NCBI RefSeq assembly: GCF_014695775.1
Contig: NZ_JACJOX010000017.1
Coordinates: 186,001-250,000, forward strand
Length of the DNA: 64,000 nt
Source of the DNA: Leptolyngbya sp. FACHB-60
GTDB lineage: Bacteria > Cyanobacteriota > Cyanobacteriia > Phormidesmidales > Phormidesmidaceae
Direction of reading: 5' to 3'
This document shows positions 1 to 8,992 of the stretch, piece after piece. Under the pieces are notes generated by a model. The model was not told the origin of the DNA, did not search any database, and worked only from the letters and a program-made list of their open reading frames with translations. A program made the position numbers and the translations under genes. Each line of letters starts with the position of its first letter. Position 1 is the first letter of the stretch.

Positions 1-31
1 TGCAGAGGGAATTGGGGCGGGGGACATAGAA

Positions 32-84
32 GAAGGTGAGGAGGGTGGGGAAGGTGAGGAGGGTGGGGAAGGTGAAGAGGGTGG
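32..84. repeat. 18-bp G-rich direct repeat, three copies
   Basis: The unit GAAGGTGAGGAGGGTGGG occurs at 32-49 and 50-67, with a slightly changed, 1-nt shorter third copy at 68-84. The plus strand is open through the array and would read as Glu/Gly repeats ending at a TAG at 89-91. The repeats could therefore be the acidic tail of a gene entering from the left, but no start or conserved domain is in the window. A simple intergenic repeat downstream of potD is equally possible. Confidence 0.75.
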
Positions 85-132
85 AAGCTAGGTTTTACAG
101 GCTTTCTCCGGCCCCCTCATCTCCTCACTCTT

Positions 133-1269
133 CTATGCGCTGGTTACTTCAGTCCAAAACTGGTCAAACAGATCGGTGCTGGCAGTATCGACGGACACAA
201 TGCCTTCGCACTTAGCCAAAACCGCCTCGGGGGGGTAAAGGTCGGCGTTGTTTTGAATGTCGGCGGGCAGCAGGTCAAAAGCGGCCTGGTTGGCAGTGGC
301 AAAGAACAGGCGCTCTACGGCGGCGCTGGCCACCTCCGGCTCCAGCAGAAAGTTAATCCACTGGTAGGCGGCGTCAACGTTGGGAGCGGTGGCGGGGATG
401 GCTAGGGTATCGGTCCACAGCGACGCCCCGGTTTCCGGAATCACATACTGCATGCGATCGTCTTCGAGGGTGAGGGCGATCGCATCGCTGGAGTAAGCCA
501 TCGACACGCTCAGGTCGCCACTGAGCAGCTCATTCTCAAAGCCCGTAGTCTTAAAGGCCGCGATATGGGGCCTCAGCTCTAGCAGACGGTTGTAGGCCGC
601 TTCAATCTCAGCTGGATTGTTGGAATTGTAGGAGTAGCCCAGCGACTTGAGAGTGGCTCCTAAGGTTTCGCGCATGTCGTCCAGCATGGTGATGCGGCGG
701 GAGAGTTGGGCCTGGTTATTCCAAAGAAAGTTCCAGTCGGTGGGTTCACCGGGGGAAGCCTCGCGGTTGTATAACAGTCCTGTGGTGCCCCAGCAGAAGG
801 GTACGCTGTGGGCGTTGTTGGGATCGTAGGCGGGGTTGCTCCACTGGGCTCTGAGATTTTCTAGCCCGGTGAGGCGGCTTTGATCGAGTTCGGTGAGCAG
901 GTCTAGCTCTAGCATCTCCGACACCATGTAGTCGGAGGGGTAAATGATGCTGTAGGCGTCGCCACCCCCTGCTTGTAGGCGGGTGAGCATGACCTCATTG
1001 GAATCGTAAATATCAACTACCACCGGAATGCCCGTGCGTTCGGTAAAGGCCTGAGCCAGGCCATCATCGGTGTAGTTGGCCCAGGTGTAAATATGCAGAG
1101 TGCCGTCGTTTGCGCCCCCACCCGCCGGTGGCCCCGCCAGGTTTTGGCGACAGTTGGCCGCTGTCAGGCCTGTCACGACCGCTGCTGACCCCTGCAAAAA
1201 CCGCCTCCGACTCACGGCAAAACGGCGCGAGTCGGAGGGAGTTTGTAGTCGCGTTCCAGGCACAGGCAT
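133..1269 (-). CDS. potD: spermidine/putrescine-type ABC transporter substrate-binding protein
   Basis: This is a periplasmic polyamine-binding protein of the PotD/PotF type. The N-terminus carries a twin-arginine motif (SRRRFLQG), a hydrophobic stretch and a lipobox-like LTAANC, so it is probably exported by Tat and anchored as a lipoprotein. The mature part begins with LHIYTWANYTDDG, the usual first strand of PotD proteins, and runs about 340 residues, a normal length. The ATG at 1269 has GGAG only one base upstream; a GTG two codons later (1263) is better spaced. It lies 148 bp downstream of potA on the same strand. No potB/potC permease genes are adjacent. The substrate is inferred from the family. 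Confidence 0.88.
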   Translation of the reverse strand: MPVPGTRLQTPSDSRRFAVSRRRFLQGSAAVVTGLTAANCRQNLAGPPAGGGANDGTLHIYTWANYTDDGLAQAFTERTGIPVVVDIYDSNEVMLTRLQAGGGDAYSIIYPSDYMVSEMLELDLLTELDQSRLTGLENLRAQWSNPAYDPNNAHSVPFCWGTTGLLYNREASPGEPTDWNFLWNNQAQLSRRITMLDDMRETLGATLKSLGYSYNSNNPAEIEAAYNRLLELRPHIAAFKTTGFENELLSGDLSVSMAYSSDAIALTLEDDRMQYVIPETGASLWTDTLAIPATAPNVDAAYQWINFLLEPEVASAAVERLFFATANQAAFDLLPADIQNNADLYPPEAVLAKCEGIVSVDTASTDLFDQFWTEVTSA

Positions 1270-1417
1270 TCTCCAGGGGGCTAAGGAGCTAGAAATAGCA
1301 GTGGTCGGCGCTAAAGTAGGCGCTAAAAGAGAGCGACCTCGTCTTTAGTTTCTAAGTATATGGCGATCGGCCTGAGGTAACGCTCGATCGCCGCGATCGC
1401 AGACCAAAAGCCACCGC

Positions 1418-2545
1418 TTAGGCCGCATCGAGCACCAGGCAATCGTCGGCGGCCCAGTGCACATACACGGCGGTATCCACTCCCACCAGCGATTCGGCCC
1501 GGTTAGGCTGACGTACCATGAGGGTTTCGCCTGAACCCAGGCGCACCACACAGTGCAGGTGGGTGCCCAGATACATCAGATGGCTAATGTGCCCCTGGTA
1601 GCAGTTATGGGCGGCAGTCGGCGCGCTGAGGCTGAGGTTGATTTTTTCGGGCCGCACACTCACGACCACGGTCTGGGCATTGCTGCTGTCGGCCGTGCAG
1701 GCCAACACCCGCAGACCACTGTCAGTAGTGACCTGCACCTGGCGGGAGTAGGCCTGGTCAATGCGCCCGGGCAGCAGATTGGTATCGCCAATAAAATCAG
1801 CGACAAAGGCGGTGCGAGGGCGATCGTAGATATCGCTGGGGGTGCCGATCTGCTCAATCTGACCGTTGTTCATCACGGCAATGCGGTTAGAGAGCGACAG
1901 GGCCTCCTCTTGATCATGGGTGACCATAATGAAGGTGATGCCCAGCTGCCGGTGCAGGTTAGTCAGCTCGACCTGCATCTGCTTGCGCAGCTTTTGATCG
2001 AGAGCGCCAAGAGGTTCGTCGAGCAGCATCACCGCTGGATGGTTAACCAGGGCACGGGCCAGCGCCACCCGCTGCTGCTGCCCGCCAGAGAGCTGGGCGG
2101 GGTAACGGGCGGACATAGATTCCATGCGCACCAGGCGCAGAGCTTCGGCAACGCGATCGCGCACCTGGGCCGACCCAACGCGGCGAATTTTGAGTCCAAA
2201 GGCAATGTTGTCTCTGACCGTCATGTGGTCAAACAGGGCATAGCTCTGAAAGACAGTGTTAACGGGGCGGCGGTGGGCGGGCACGGTGCTTACGTTGGCC
2301 CCTTGAATCAGCACATCGCCAGCGGTGGGCGTTTCAAAACCCGCAATTAAGCGCAGGGTGGTGGTTTTGCCGCAGCCCGAGGGACCCAAAATACTAAAGA
2401 ATTCGCCCGGTTGCACCGTCAGGTCGAGATCGCGCACGGCCATCTCTGCCCCAAAAGCTTTGACCACCCGCCGCAGTTCGACGTCCGGCTGAGTTGCTGA
2501 GGTTGCCATCACTGCCGCAGAACGCACCGTCTGAGCCATAGCCAT
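1418..2545 (-). CDS. potA: spermidine/putrescine ABC transporter ATP-binding protein
   Basis: This is the cytoplasmic ATPase of a polyamine importer. The nucleotide-binding domain shows Walker [11 protein letters not shown]-loop ([10 protein letters not shown]), signature LSGGQQQR, Walker B VMLLDEP and H-loop VTHDQEEA. It is followed by the PotA-type stretch [14 protein letters not shown] and a C-terminal TOBE-like domain. An in-frame start exists at 2593, but on the coding strand AGGAG lies 2 nt before the ATG at 2545 and 8 nt before the ATG at 2539, so one of these is more likely. It is followed by potD and probably co-transcribed with it. No permeases are nearby. Confidence 0.9.
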   Translation of the reverse strand: MAMAQTVRSAAVMATSATQPDVELRRVVKAFGAEMAVRDLDLTVQPGEFFSILGPSGCGKTTTLRLIAGFETPTAGDVLIQGANVSTVPAHRRPVNTVFQSYALFDHMTVRDNIAFGLKIRRVGSAQVRDRVAEALRLVRMESMSARYPAQLSGGQQQRVALARALVNHPAVMLLDEPLGALDQKLRKQMQVELTNLHRQLGITFIMVTHDQEEALSLSNRIAVMNNGQIEQIGTPSDIYDRPRTAFVADFIGDTNLLPGRIDQAYSRQVQVTTDSGLRVLACTADSSNAQTVVVSVRPEKINLSLSAPTAAHNCYQGHISHLMYLGTHLHCVVRLGSGETLMVRQPNRAESLVGVDTAVYVHWAADDCLVLDAA

Positions 2546-2789
2546 GTCTCCTGGGTTCACCCCAACTGTAGCGATCGCCCCTGAGATAGACAAGTCGCTG
2601 CCATCACAACTACCGCCCTGGTTCAGACCGATACCAGAGCAACACTGCCTCTACTTTACCCACCCTGGCGATCGCCGACGCATCCTGCCCCAAAAAAGCC
2701 GATATTGCCCACCTCAGCCGCCAAAAAGACGGCATTGACCAGCTAGCGAAACGTTACCATGGCACCAAATAGTGCTCGGGAGTACAGTT

Positions 2790-3350
2790 ATGCCCGCGAA
2801 ACTTGACCAGTCGCCGCTTCAGCGCCGTCGGCCTACCCTGGCAAGGTGGGCAATGGCGATCGCCGCTGGGGTTGCGATCGCCGGCTGCCGACCCAGCCCC
2901 GCGCCCCAAAGTGAAACTCTAAACCCTGCCCCAGCAACTCCCGCCGACTCTGCCCCTGAGACCCCAGCCGCACAGCCCACTAAAGTCCCGACTCCGACCC
3001 GAGCCGCCCCGTCAAACACTCCCACCGCCACCCTGCCCGATGCCCTAATCAGAGAATGGCAGCCCCTCAGCAACGTGCTGCTCGCCTTTGGCCCCATGAC
3101 CCTAACCCCCGAGCAGGTGCAGTGGAGCAGCGGCCAGGTTAGCCCCTACACCCTGATCAGCACCGAGGGAGGCTATTTGCTGGAGCTAGAGGCCAGCCCC
3201 AGCTTTTATGACACTCAAAACCGCTACATCAAGCTCATTCCTAAAGCCGATGCCAATACAGCCGAGTCAATTGAAGTGGCCTTTTATCCTAATGCTGCCC
3301 AGCTTCAAAACGACGAATACATCATGTATGGCGGTTACTTTGCCGAGTAG
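2790..3350 (+). CDS. small proline-rich putative lipoprotein, function unknown
   Basis: I do not recognise a family. A basic N-terminus is followed by a hydrophobic segment and a lipobox (VAIAGC), then about 60 residues rich in Pro, Ala and Thr, which look like a flexible linker. A folded C-terminal part of about 100 residues follows. The ATG at 2790 is preferred over an upstream in-frame GTG (2772) because GGGAG sits 7 nt before it. It is divergent from potA and convergent with pilQ; a bidirectional hairpin terminator separates it from pilQ. It is probably a surface or periplasmic lipoprotein. Confidence 0.7.
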   Translation: MPAKLDQSPLQRRRPTLARWAMAIAAGVAIAGCRPSPAPQSETLNPAPATPADSAPETPAAQPTKVPTPTRAAPSNTPTATLPDALIREWQPLSNVLLAFGPMTLTPEQVQWSSGQVSPYTLISTEGGYLLELEASPSFYDTQNRYIKLIPKADANTAESIEVAFYPNAAQLQNDEYIMYGGYFAE

Positions 3351-3371
3351 TCATTCATTAGAGCAAAAAAT

Positions 3372-3404
3372 AGGGCAGATGCACCCAATCTTTGCATCTG
3401 CCCT
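3372..3404. terminator. bidirectional intrinsic terminator between the lipoprotein gene and pilQ
   Basis: A perfect stem (AGGGCAGATGCA pairing with TGCATCTGCCCT) encloses a 9-nt loop. Six A residues lie on its left side, giving a U-run for leftward transcripts coming from pilQ. TTTAGTT follows on the right, a weaker tract for the plus-strand lipoprotein gene. Its position between convergent genes fits a shared terminator. Confidence 0.85.
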
Positions 3405-3481
3405 TTAGTTAATCATCTTCTCTACAGAAGAACCGTGAACCTTTACCCACCAAAATAGTCAGCTCTCAGCAGGAAATCAGC

Positions 3482-5665
3482 TTATTCCTCTTGGCGACCT
3501 CGATTTTCTAGAATCTCTTGCACCGACTCACTGGGGGTGTACTGGTACCCAAAGGTTGACTGGTCTGAGTCATCTAAAATCTGCGGCGTCAGCAGCACAA
3601 TCAGCTCACGGCGCTGGTTATCGGTAACCGTACTGCGGAACAATGCCCCCAAGATCGGGATATCGCCCAGAATGGGAATTTTGTTGACGCTGTTGCGCTC
3701 CGACTCTTGAATGATGCCGGAAAGCAGCAGAGTTTGGCCATCGCGAATTCGCACCTGACCAGAGCTAATTTGGCGCTCTGACAGCAGGAAGAACGTGCCA
3801 GCGTTACTGGTAAAGCTGTCGGTCGGGGCTGAAATACTGGGAGCTACCGAGAGTGACACAAAGCCATTGTCATCGATGCGATCGACATCAATTTGCAAAA
3901 TCAAGCCAGCCGGCTCAGTTTCAATATCCAGAGTGGTCAAGGTCCCCGTCTCAGTCACTTCAATGGTTTGCGTCAGCTCAGTCACCACATCTTGAGTCAG
4001 CTGAACCGTAGCCGTCTGCCCCTCTTGCACAATTAAAGTCGGGTCAGTAATAATCTTGCCGTTGCCGTTCTGCACCGTTCCCAGCAGCTGAGCCAAGAAA
4101 TTGCCGGAGGTAGCATTGCCACCAGGGCCACCTAGCGGACGCGGTAGGATAGGCGTGCCCGTAGGAGTTGCCTGGTTTTCAGTGCTGGGTGTACCACCAT
4201 CGCCAATATTGAGAATACCGAGACCGCCAGAGCTGAGCACCCCAAACAGCCCGTTCTGGAATGAGAAGCTGGTACCAAAGGCATCAAGAGAGTTGAGATC
4301 GATATCAATGACTCTGACGTTAACCGCCACCTGCCGTCTCCGCAGGTCAATGCGCGTGAGCTGCTCGGTAGCAATGGCGATCAGATCGGCTCGGCCAACC
4401 AGGGTCACTGAGTTAGTGCGCTCGTCGGCAACTACCTGCAACCCGCGAAGAATACCTTGGCTGTCTTCATAGTCAACCCGGCTTACCTCAATCTGCTCAA
4501 CCGTTGAGGTCTGGGTTTCAGTAATCGGAGGGGTTCCCTCAGCGACGGTCACAGCATTGACGTTAGTGACTAGGCGCTCTCGGCTGACGGCGCTCTCGGC
4601 ACCCAGTGCTACTAAGAAGTTGGTGGCCACAACGGCGTCAACTTGATTCAGTCGCAGGGTTCTAGCAGAGACGTTTTGGGCTGAGACTGGCAGAGTTGGG
4701 CCAACATAGACACTGCGACCTACCCGGTTAGCCTGCAAGCCAGTTACTCGCAAAACGTGGTTAAACACATCCTGCACAGATTCATTCTCAATATCTAGAC
4801 TGACGGGTGGGCCATCGGCACTGGCACCTTCGGCCCCACCCTCAGTCCCTCCCCCAGCGGGAGTAAACACCAGGTTGAGGCCTGCTGCCCGCGCCAGCAG
4901 CGATAAAACCTCACGGGCCGGGGCGTCCCGTAGCAGCAGCTTGGGAATTCGCTCGTTGCTTCCCAAGTTGATGTTGTTAAAGGAGGGCACTCCCTCCGCT
5001 ACGGCAATGTCGCCAATCGGAGGAGCTACAGCCCGGGGCAAAAAGGGAGGCGCTTGCTGCACTTGGGGGCGAGGCACAGGGGTGCCATCAATGGTGACTT
5101 CAGGGTTAGGCACCATTACATCGGGGCTAGCCGGGGTGGGCACCTCTGGGGCCGCTGCGGGAGCTGGTTCTGGGGCTGCTTGGGCTACTGTGGGGGGAGC
5201 AGCCGGAGCGGGTACGGTTTCGATTTCAGTAGGCACGGGAGTAGGAGCCTGAGCGGTTTCGCCATCGTTGCGAATCGACAGCACTACCTGATTATCGCTG
5301 GATTCTACTGCCCCGGTGGGGGGCTGGCTGGTGCCACTGACGGTGATGCGCACGCTGTTGGCGTCGAGGGGCACCACAGACACCTGACTGATGCCGGGGG
5401 CAGGGTTAGCTTGGGTAAAGCTGCCGCCGTTGGGCAGGTTAAGCTGGGCACGGGTAATATCGGCCTGTAGGGTGTTGCCCTGGCTCACTGTAAAAACGCT
5501 GCTGTTGTCGCCGCCTTGGGTGTCAAACACCAGGTCTAACCCCGTGGCGGTGGGGTTCAGACGGACATTAGTAATGCTGGTTACTGAGGCTAGGCCAGGC
5601 TGGGCCGCCAGGGCAACGAGGGTGCTGCCAAGTAAGAATGGTTGCAGGTTCATTAGACGGTTCAC
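3482..5665 (-). CDS. pilQ: type IV pilus outer-membrane secretin PilQ
   Basis: PilQ forms the outer-membrane pore through which type IV pili leave the cell. The protein has a signal peptide (about residues 1-26), an AMIN-type beta domain (about 30-130), a Pro/Ala-rich linker (about 140-215), an STN/secretin N-terminal region (about 235-330), and a secretin core ending in the hallmark IPILGDIPILGALF near residue 670. The length of 727 aa is normal for cyanobacteria. The GTG at 5665 is supported by GGAGG about 8 nt upstream. It is last in the pilM-N-O-Q order, 109 bp after pilO, and ends at the bidirectional terminator at 3372-3404. Confidence 0.93.
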   Translation of the reverse strand: MNRLMNLQPFLLGSTLVALAAQPGLASVTSITNVRLNPTATGLDLVFDTQGGDNSSVFTVSQGNTLQADITRAQLNLPNGGSFTQANPAPGISQVSVVPLDANSVRITVSGTSQPPTGAVESSDNQVVLSIRNDGETAQAPTPVPTEIETVPAPAAPPTVAQAAPEPAPAAAPEVPTPASPDVMVPNPEVTIDGTPVPRPQVQQAPPFLPRAVAPPIGDIAVAEGVPSFNNINLGSNERIPKLLLRDAPAREVLSLLARAAGLNLVFTPAGGGTEGGAEGASADGPPVSLDIENESVQDVFNHVLRVTGLQANRVGRSVYVGPTLPVSAQNVSARTLRLNQVDAVVATNFLVALGAESAVSRERLVTNVNAVTVAEGTPPITETQTSTVEQIEVSRVDYEDSQGILRGLQVVADERTNSVTLVGRADLIAIATEQLTRIDLRRRQVAVNVRVIDIDLNSLDAFGTSFSFQNGLFGVLSSGGLGILNIGDGGTPSTENQATPTGTPILPRPLGGPGGNATSGNFLAQLLGTVQNGNGKIITDPTLIVQEGQTATVQLTQDVVTELTQTIEVTETGTLTTLDIETEPAGLILQIDVDRIDDNGFVSLSVAPSISAPTDSFTSNAGTFFLLSERQISSGQVRIRDGQTLLLSGIIQESERNSVNKIPILGDIPILGALFRSTVTDNQRRELIVLLTPQILDDSDQSTFGYQYTPSESVQEILENRGRQEE

Positions 5666-5774
5666 GGTTCACTCCTCCATCACAGATGCGGCCGGGCCGC
5701 GCGGGGTTTGATTGGGCTAGGTGGGTAGATCAGGCCACTGGGGTGGCAGTAGCAACGGGGCTTGAAGGGTTGGA

Positions 5775-6683
5775 CTAGCCACCCTCAGGCGGAGGCGCAC
5801 CTTCGACGGGGGTTTCACCCTCGGCGGGGGCGGGCGGCGGGGGCGGCTCAGGCGGCACGCTGGGGTCGCCAATGGGCACAAGCACTTCGAGGGTGAAGTC
5901 GGTGAGCAGCAGTCGGCTAATACCCAGCAGCTCCTCCTCGGTGGCGTCAGCTGGGGGCGGCGCAATACTCTGCTGCACATCTTTAATGATGATCAGCGGC
6001 TCTAAGCGCTCAATGTTGCGCATAATGCTGAGCGTCTGAGGGAACAGCGCCTGCATCGACACATCAACGGTGACGCGCTCTAGTTTGCCGTTGAGTTCTG
6101 GGGCACGATCAGTGACCGGCTCCGGTGGGCTGGGGTTAAACCGCAGCAACTCGGAAGAAAAGAGCTGTTTTTGTACCTGGGAAGTACCAGCAAACTGAGT
6201 CTTGACTCGCTGAAGTTGCTCTCGGGTAAGCCCCAAAGCAGCGAGCTGAGCATTGTCGAGGGTAGCTGGGTTGGCCCGCAGCACATCGGCGATCGCAGCG
6301 TTGCTGTTTTGAATCTGCTGGTTGATATCGAGCAGCAGGGTATCGAGGGTTTGGGAACCGCCCAACAGGCTGTAAACGCCCACCCGCTGCTCTAGGGCCG
6401 AGTTTAGCTCGGCCTGTAGCGCAGCGCGGTCTTGAAGACTGGCCCGCTGCTGGTCAACCTGAGCCTGCTTTTGGGCAACCTCGCCCTCTAGAGCAGTTTT
6501 TTGCTCCACTACGGGCTTGACCACAAAGTTGTACAGGGCAAAGGCGCCGATCAGGCCCAGCACTGCTAGGGCAATACCCTGTACCTTGGGAGTTAGCTCA
6601 ATACCAAAGACTATGGGGTAAGGGGGGCCGACATCTAAGGCCTGATTATCGTCGGCGGGAAGGAAATCACCCGATGCGGTCAT
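5775..6683 (-). CDS. pilO: type IV pilus inner-membrane assembly protein PilO
   Basis: PilO pairs with PilN in the periplasm to connect the cytoplasmic PilM ring with the secretin. One membrane segment lies near residues 33-53, followed by a coiled coil (about 58-95) and a globular alpha/beta region. The last 25-30 residues are strongly Pro/Glu-rich (PPEPPPPPAPAEG), an extension that could substitute for a PilP-like link to PilQ, since no pilP is present. The start is supported by GGAG 7 nt upstream. It overlaps the pilN stop by 4 nt, indicating translational coupling. Confidence 0.88.
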   Translation of the reverse strand: MTASGDFLPADDNQALDVGPPYPIVFGIELTPKVQGIALAVLGLIGAFALYNFVVKPVVEQKTALEGEVAQKQAQVDQQRASLQDRAALQAELNSALEQRVGVYSLLGGSQTLDTLLLDINQQIQNSNAAIADVLRANPATLDNAQLAALGLTREQLQRVKTQFAGTSQVQKQLFSSELLRFNPSPPEPVTDRAPELNGKLERVTVDVSMQALFPQTLSIMRNIERLEPLIIIKDVQQSIAPPPADATEEELLGISRLLLTDFTLEVLVPIGDPSVPPEPPPPPAPAEGETPVEGAPPPEGG

Positions 6684-7459
6684 TCGATCACTCCTTTTTC
6701 TCTCAGGGCCTGAAGACGGGTTACTAAACCGACAGTCCCTTGGCGTTCAAGCTCATCTACCAGCTGGGATGCTGGGGTATCAGTAATATTGGCCCCGATG
6801 GTGTAGTCAATTAAAAAGTCAGGATCCCCCACGGGAGTGCCTGGGCAGCGGCCCTGGGTTTGGGGGTCGAGCAGAGTAGGTTGCTGCTGGGCCTGACTAA
6901 TCGCTACGGTCTGGGACTGCAACAGGGGCGATCGCTGTAGCACCAGGGCAAAATCATTGATCTCGTCGTAGGAACAGGCCACACCATTGATGGAGATTCC
7001 TTCGGACGACTCTGGCGCAACGTTGGGATCGGTCTGCTCGGGGGTGACAGTCGTCTGGTCAAGGCTGACAATTTGAACGCGCGCTGGAGTGCGGGTGCGA
7101 ATATCTTGCAGCAGCGCCGACCAAGGCAGAATCTCGTTGAAGACCGTCACAAAGGCGTTAATTTCAGACCGAACTAAGTCGATTTGCCCCTGAAGGCCAC
7201 TGATCTCCTGGAGCTGACTTTGCAGCTGAGCCGTCTCGGCGTCGAGCGCAGCACTGCGGGTCCGAAGTTGCCTGACCTGACCTTGCGTCACAAAAAAGTA
7301 GCCGCCCACCAGTGCTAGAGGCACCACCGCCGCCGCCAACCCCAAATAGAGCGGCCTGCGATCGCCCGGGGTCACCCCGCCGCCACCCCGAGCCCGGGGC
7401 CTGGCCTCAAAGACGCGAACTTCGCGGTCCTTGAGAAAATTAATATCGAGACCGTACAT
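6680..7459 (-). CDS. pilN: type IV pilus inner-membrane assembly protein PilN
   Basis: PilN carries the short N-terminal motif that binds PilM (MYGLDINFLKDRE), a single membrane span near residues 36-60, a coiled coil and a periplasmic ferredoxin-like region. The 259-aa length is at the long end for PilN, with extra C-terminal sequence. It starts 2 nt after the pilM stop and overlaps pilO by 4 nt, so pilM, pilN and pilO form one tightly coupled operon. The identification rests on order, topology and the N-terminal motif. Confidence 0.88.
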   Translation of the reverse strand: MYGLDINFLKDREVRVFEARPRARGGGGVTPGDRRPLYLGLAAAVVPLALVGGYFFVTQGQVRQLRTRSAALDAETAQLQSQLQEISGLQGQIDLVRSEINAFVTVFNEILPWSALLQDIRTRTPARVQIVSLDQTTVTPEQTDPNVAPESSEGISINGVACSYDEINDFALVLQRSPLLQSQTVAISQAQQQPTLLDPQTQGRCPGTPVGDPDFLIDYTIGANITDTPASQLVDELERQGTVGLVTRLQALREKGVIE

Positions 7460-7461
7460 AG

Positions 7462-8562
7462 CTACACCTCCCGCATGCCAAGACCAATTACCGTCGCCAA
7501 CCCCGCCCGCTGACTCTCGGGAATATCCTCAGCCACCTCCAACGACAGCGCTGAGATCGGGTCGATTTGGCTGGCGGGCAGACTCAGTCGCTGGGCCAGA
7601 AACTCGTCGAGCTGCCCAATGGAAGCCCCCGGTCCGGCCAGCAGCAGCTGTGCCACTTCCATGTCTTCGCCCTGGTTGAGGTAAAAGTCGATGGAGCGAC
7701 GCAGCTCGTCAGACAGCTCGCCCAGCACCCGCAGCATGGCGGTGGTGCCAGGGTTGGTGTTACCCATCTGGGGCGCACCCACGGTATCCATAGTCTGAAT
7801 CGGCACCGTCATGCCCTGGAGTAGCTCAGTGTTGCGAGAGGGAGGCAAATTCATGGCGCGGCTGAGGGCGCTCTGAATTTGAAAGGTGCCAATGGGTACG
7901 GTGCGTGAGAAGTGGGGCACCCCGTCAACCACAATGGAGATCTCGGTGTTTTCAAACTCGATGTCGACTACGGCGGCGGCCTCCTGGGGCGTAAACTGCC
8001 GCAGCTGCTCACGAATGGTGCGAATCAGGGCAAAGCTGGAGGTTTCGAGCACGTTGAGGGCTAGCCCCGCCTGCTGAAACACCTCAATGTAGGGGTCGGT
8101 GAGGTCTTTGCGCACCGCCACCAGCAGCACCTGCACCTTCTCAATGCCGTCTTCGTCAACAAAGTAGCCGAGCTTTTGATAGTCAACATCGGCCTCCTCG
8201 CGGGGGAAGGGCAGGTAGAGGCTGGCCTCCTGGTTGAGCACCATTTCGCGCAGCTCGTTGTCGTCGAGCTCGGCGGGCACGGGAATGACGCGGGTAATCG
8301 CTCGCCCTGGGATAGCAGTGGTGGCCTGCCTGACCTTGAGCTTGCTCTCAGTGAGCACCGTTTGAATGGCGTCGGCCATGGCGGCGGTGTCTAGAATTTG
8401 GCCTTCTTCGTAAATGCCCTCGGCCAGTTCTACCGAGGCTAGAGCTTCTAATTTAAGCGAGGTTCCCTGCTTTTTTAGGCGGGCCAAATTAACTCTTTCA
8501 GGGGTGAGCTCAATGCCAACTCCCTGAGGCTTGCGACTAAAAATGGCTTTGAGGCTATCCAC
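7462..8562 (-). CDS. pilM: type IV pilus assembly ATPase-like protein PilM
   Basis: PilM is an actin-fold cytoplasmic protein that binds the PilN N-terminus. The family start is seen as VDSLKAIFSRKPQGVGIELTP. The open frame extends to 8664, but the extra 34 residues are hydrophobic and unlike any PilM, and a GTG at 8562 begins exactly where the family begins, so that start is proposed. The actin-like core includes the DVG-equivalent region VVDIEFENTEISIVV and the C-terminal LLAGPGASIGQLDEFL. It is first in pilMNOQ and divergent from purT. Confidence 0.88.
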   Translation of the reverse strand: MDSLKAIFSRKPQGVGIELTPERVNLARLKKQGTSLKLEALASVELAEGIYEEGQILDTAAMADAIQTVLTESKLKVRQATTAIPGRAITRVIPVPAELDDNELREMVLNQEASLYLPFPREEADVDYQKLGYFVDEDGIEKVQVLLVAVRKDLTDPYIEVFQQAGLALNVLETSSFALIRTIREQLRQFTPQEAAAVVDIEFENTEISIVVDGVPHFSRTVPIGTFQIQSALSRAMNLPPSRNTELLQGMTVPIQTMDTVGAPQMGNTNPGTTAMLRVLGELSDELRRSIDFYLNQGEDMEVAQLLLAGPGASIGQLDEFLAQRLSLPASQIDPISALSLEVAEDIPESQRAGLATVIGLGMREV

Positions 8563-8992
8563 GGTAGTATCCGAAAAACAGGTGGGTATATAGAAAACCT
8601 GCCCGGTCAAAGTGACAACCAAGCAGACCCAAACGAGCCCGTTTCTTCCTTCCCAAACAGCCATTTTCAGGCACTCGAGAAGAGATTCAGCGGCCCAGCA
8701 ATTATCCCTGGGGGAAAAGTGCTAACGAATGGTACACAATTTAATTCAGATTTTCCACTTTTCTTTTTAAGCACTTTTTCTGGGTTAGGAGATAGCCGAT
8801 GCTGTATCTCCTGCCCGCACACCCGATGGTCTCGCCGTTGCTCCTGAGGTAATGCCAAGCCAACTAAAGCTTGGTATCACCAGCGATGTTACACACAATT
8901 CTGAAAAGTGAGCACCTAATATTGAGAAACTATGGCCCTGTCGCTGTATTTCTTTACGCACTGTCTTTCTTACCCGCCTGGAGCAACTTGTT
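8563..8992. other. divergent pilM/purT intergenic region with inverted repeat
   Basis: About 430 bp lie between the pilM start and purT. The region is AT-richer than its flanks. A 9-bp inverted repeat, AAAAGTGCT at 8715-8723 and AGCACTTTT at 8770-8778, flanks 46 bp, and a related GAAAAGTGAGCACC lies near 8900. These could be regulator sites for the pilus operon or purT. No gene or RNA gene was recognised here. Confidence 0.45.

Noticed and set aside
1553..2350. 265-codon plus-strand frame
   Set aside because: Antisense to potA, with histidine/glycine-rich nonsense composition.
8563..8664. N-terminal extension of pilM
   Set aside because: The added residues do not belong to the PilM family and a GTG lies exactly at the family start.
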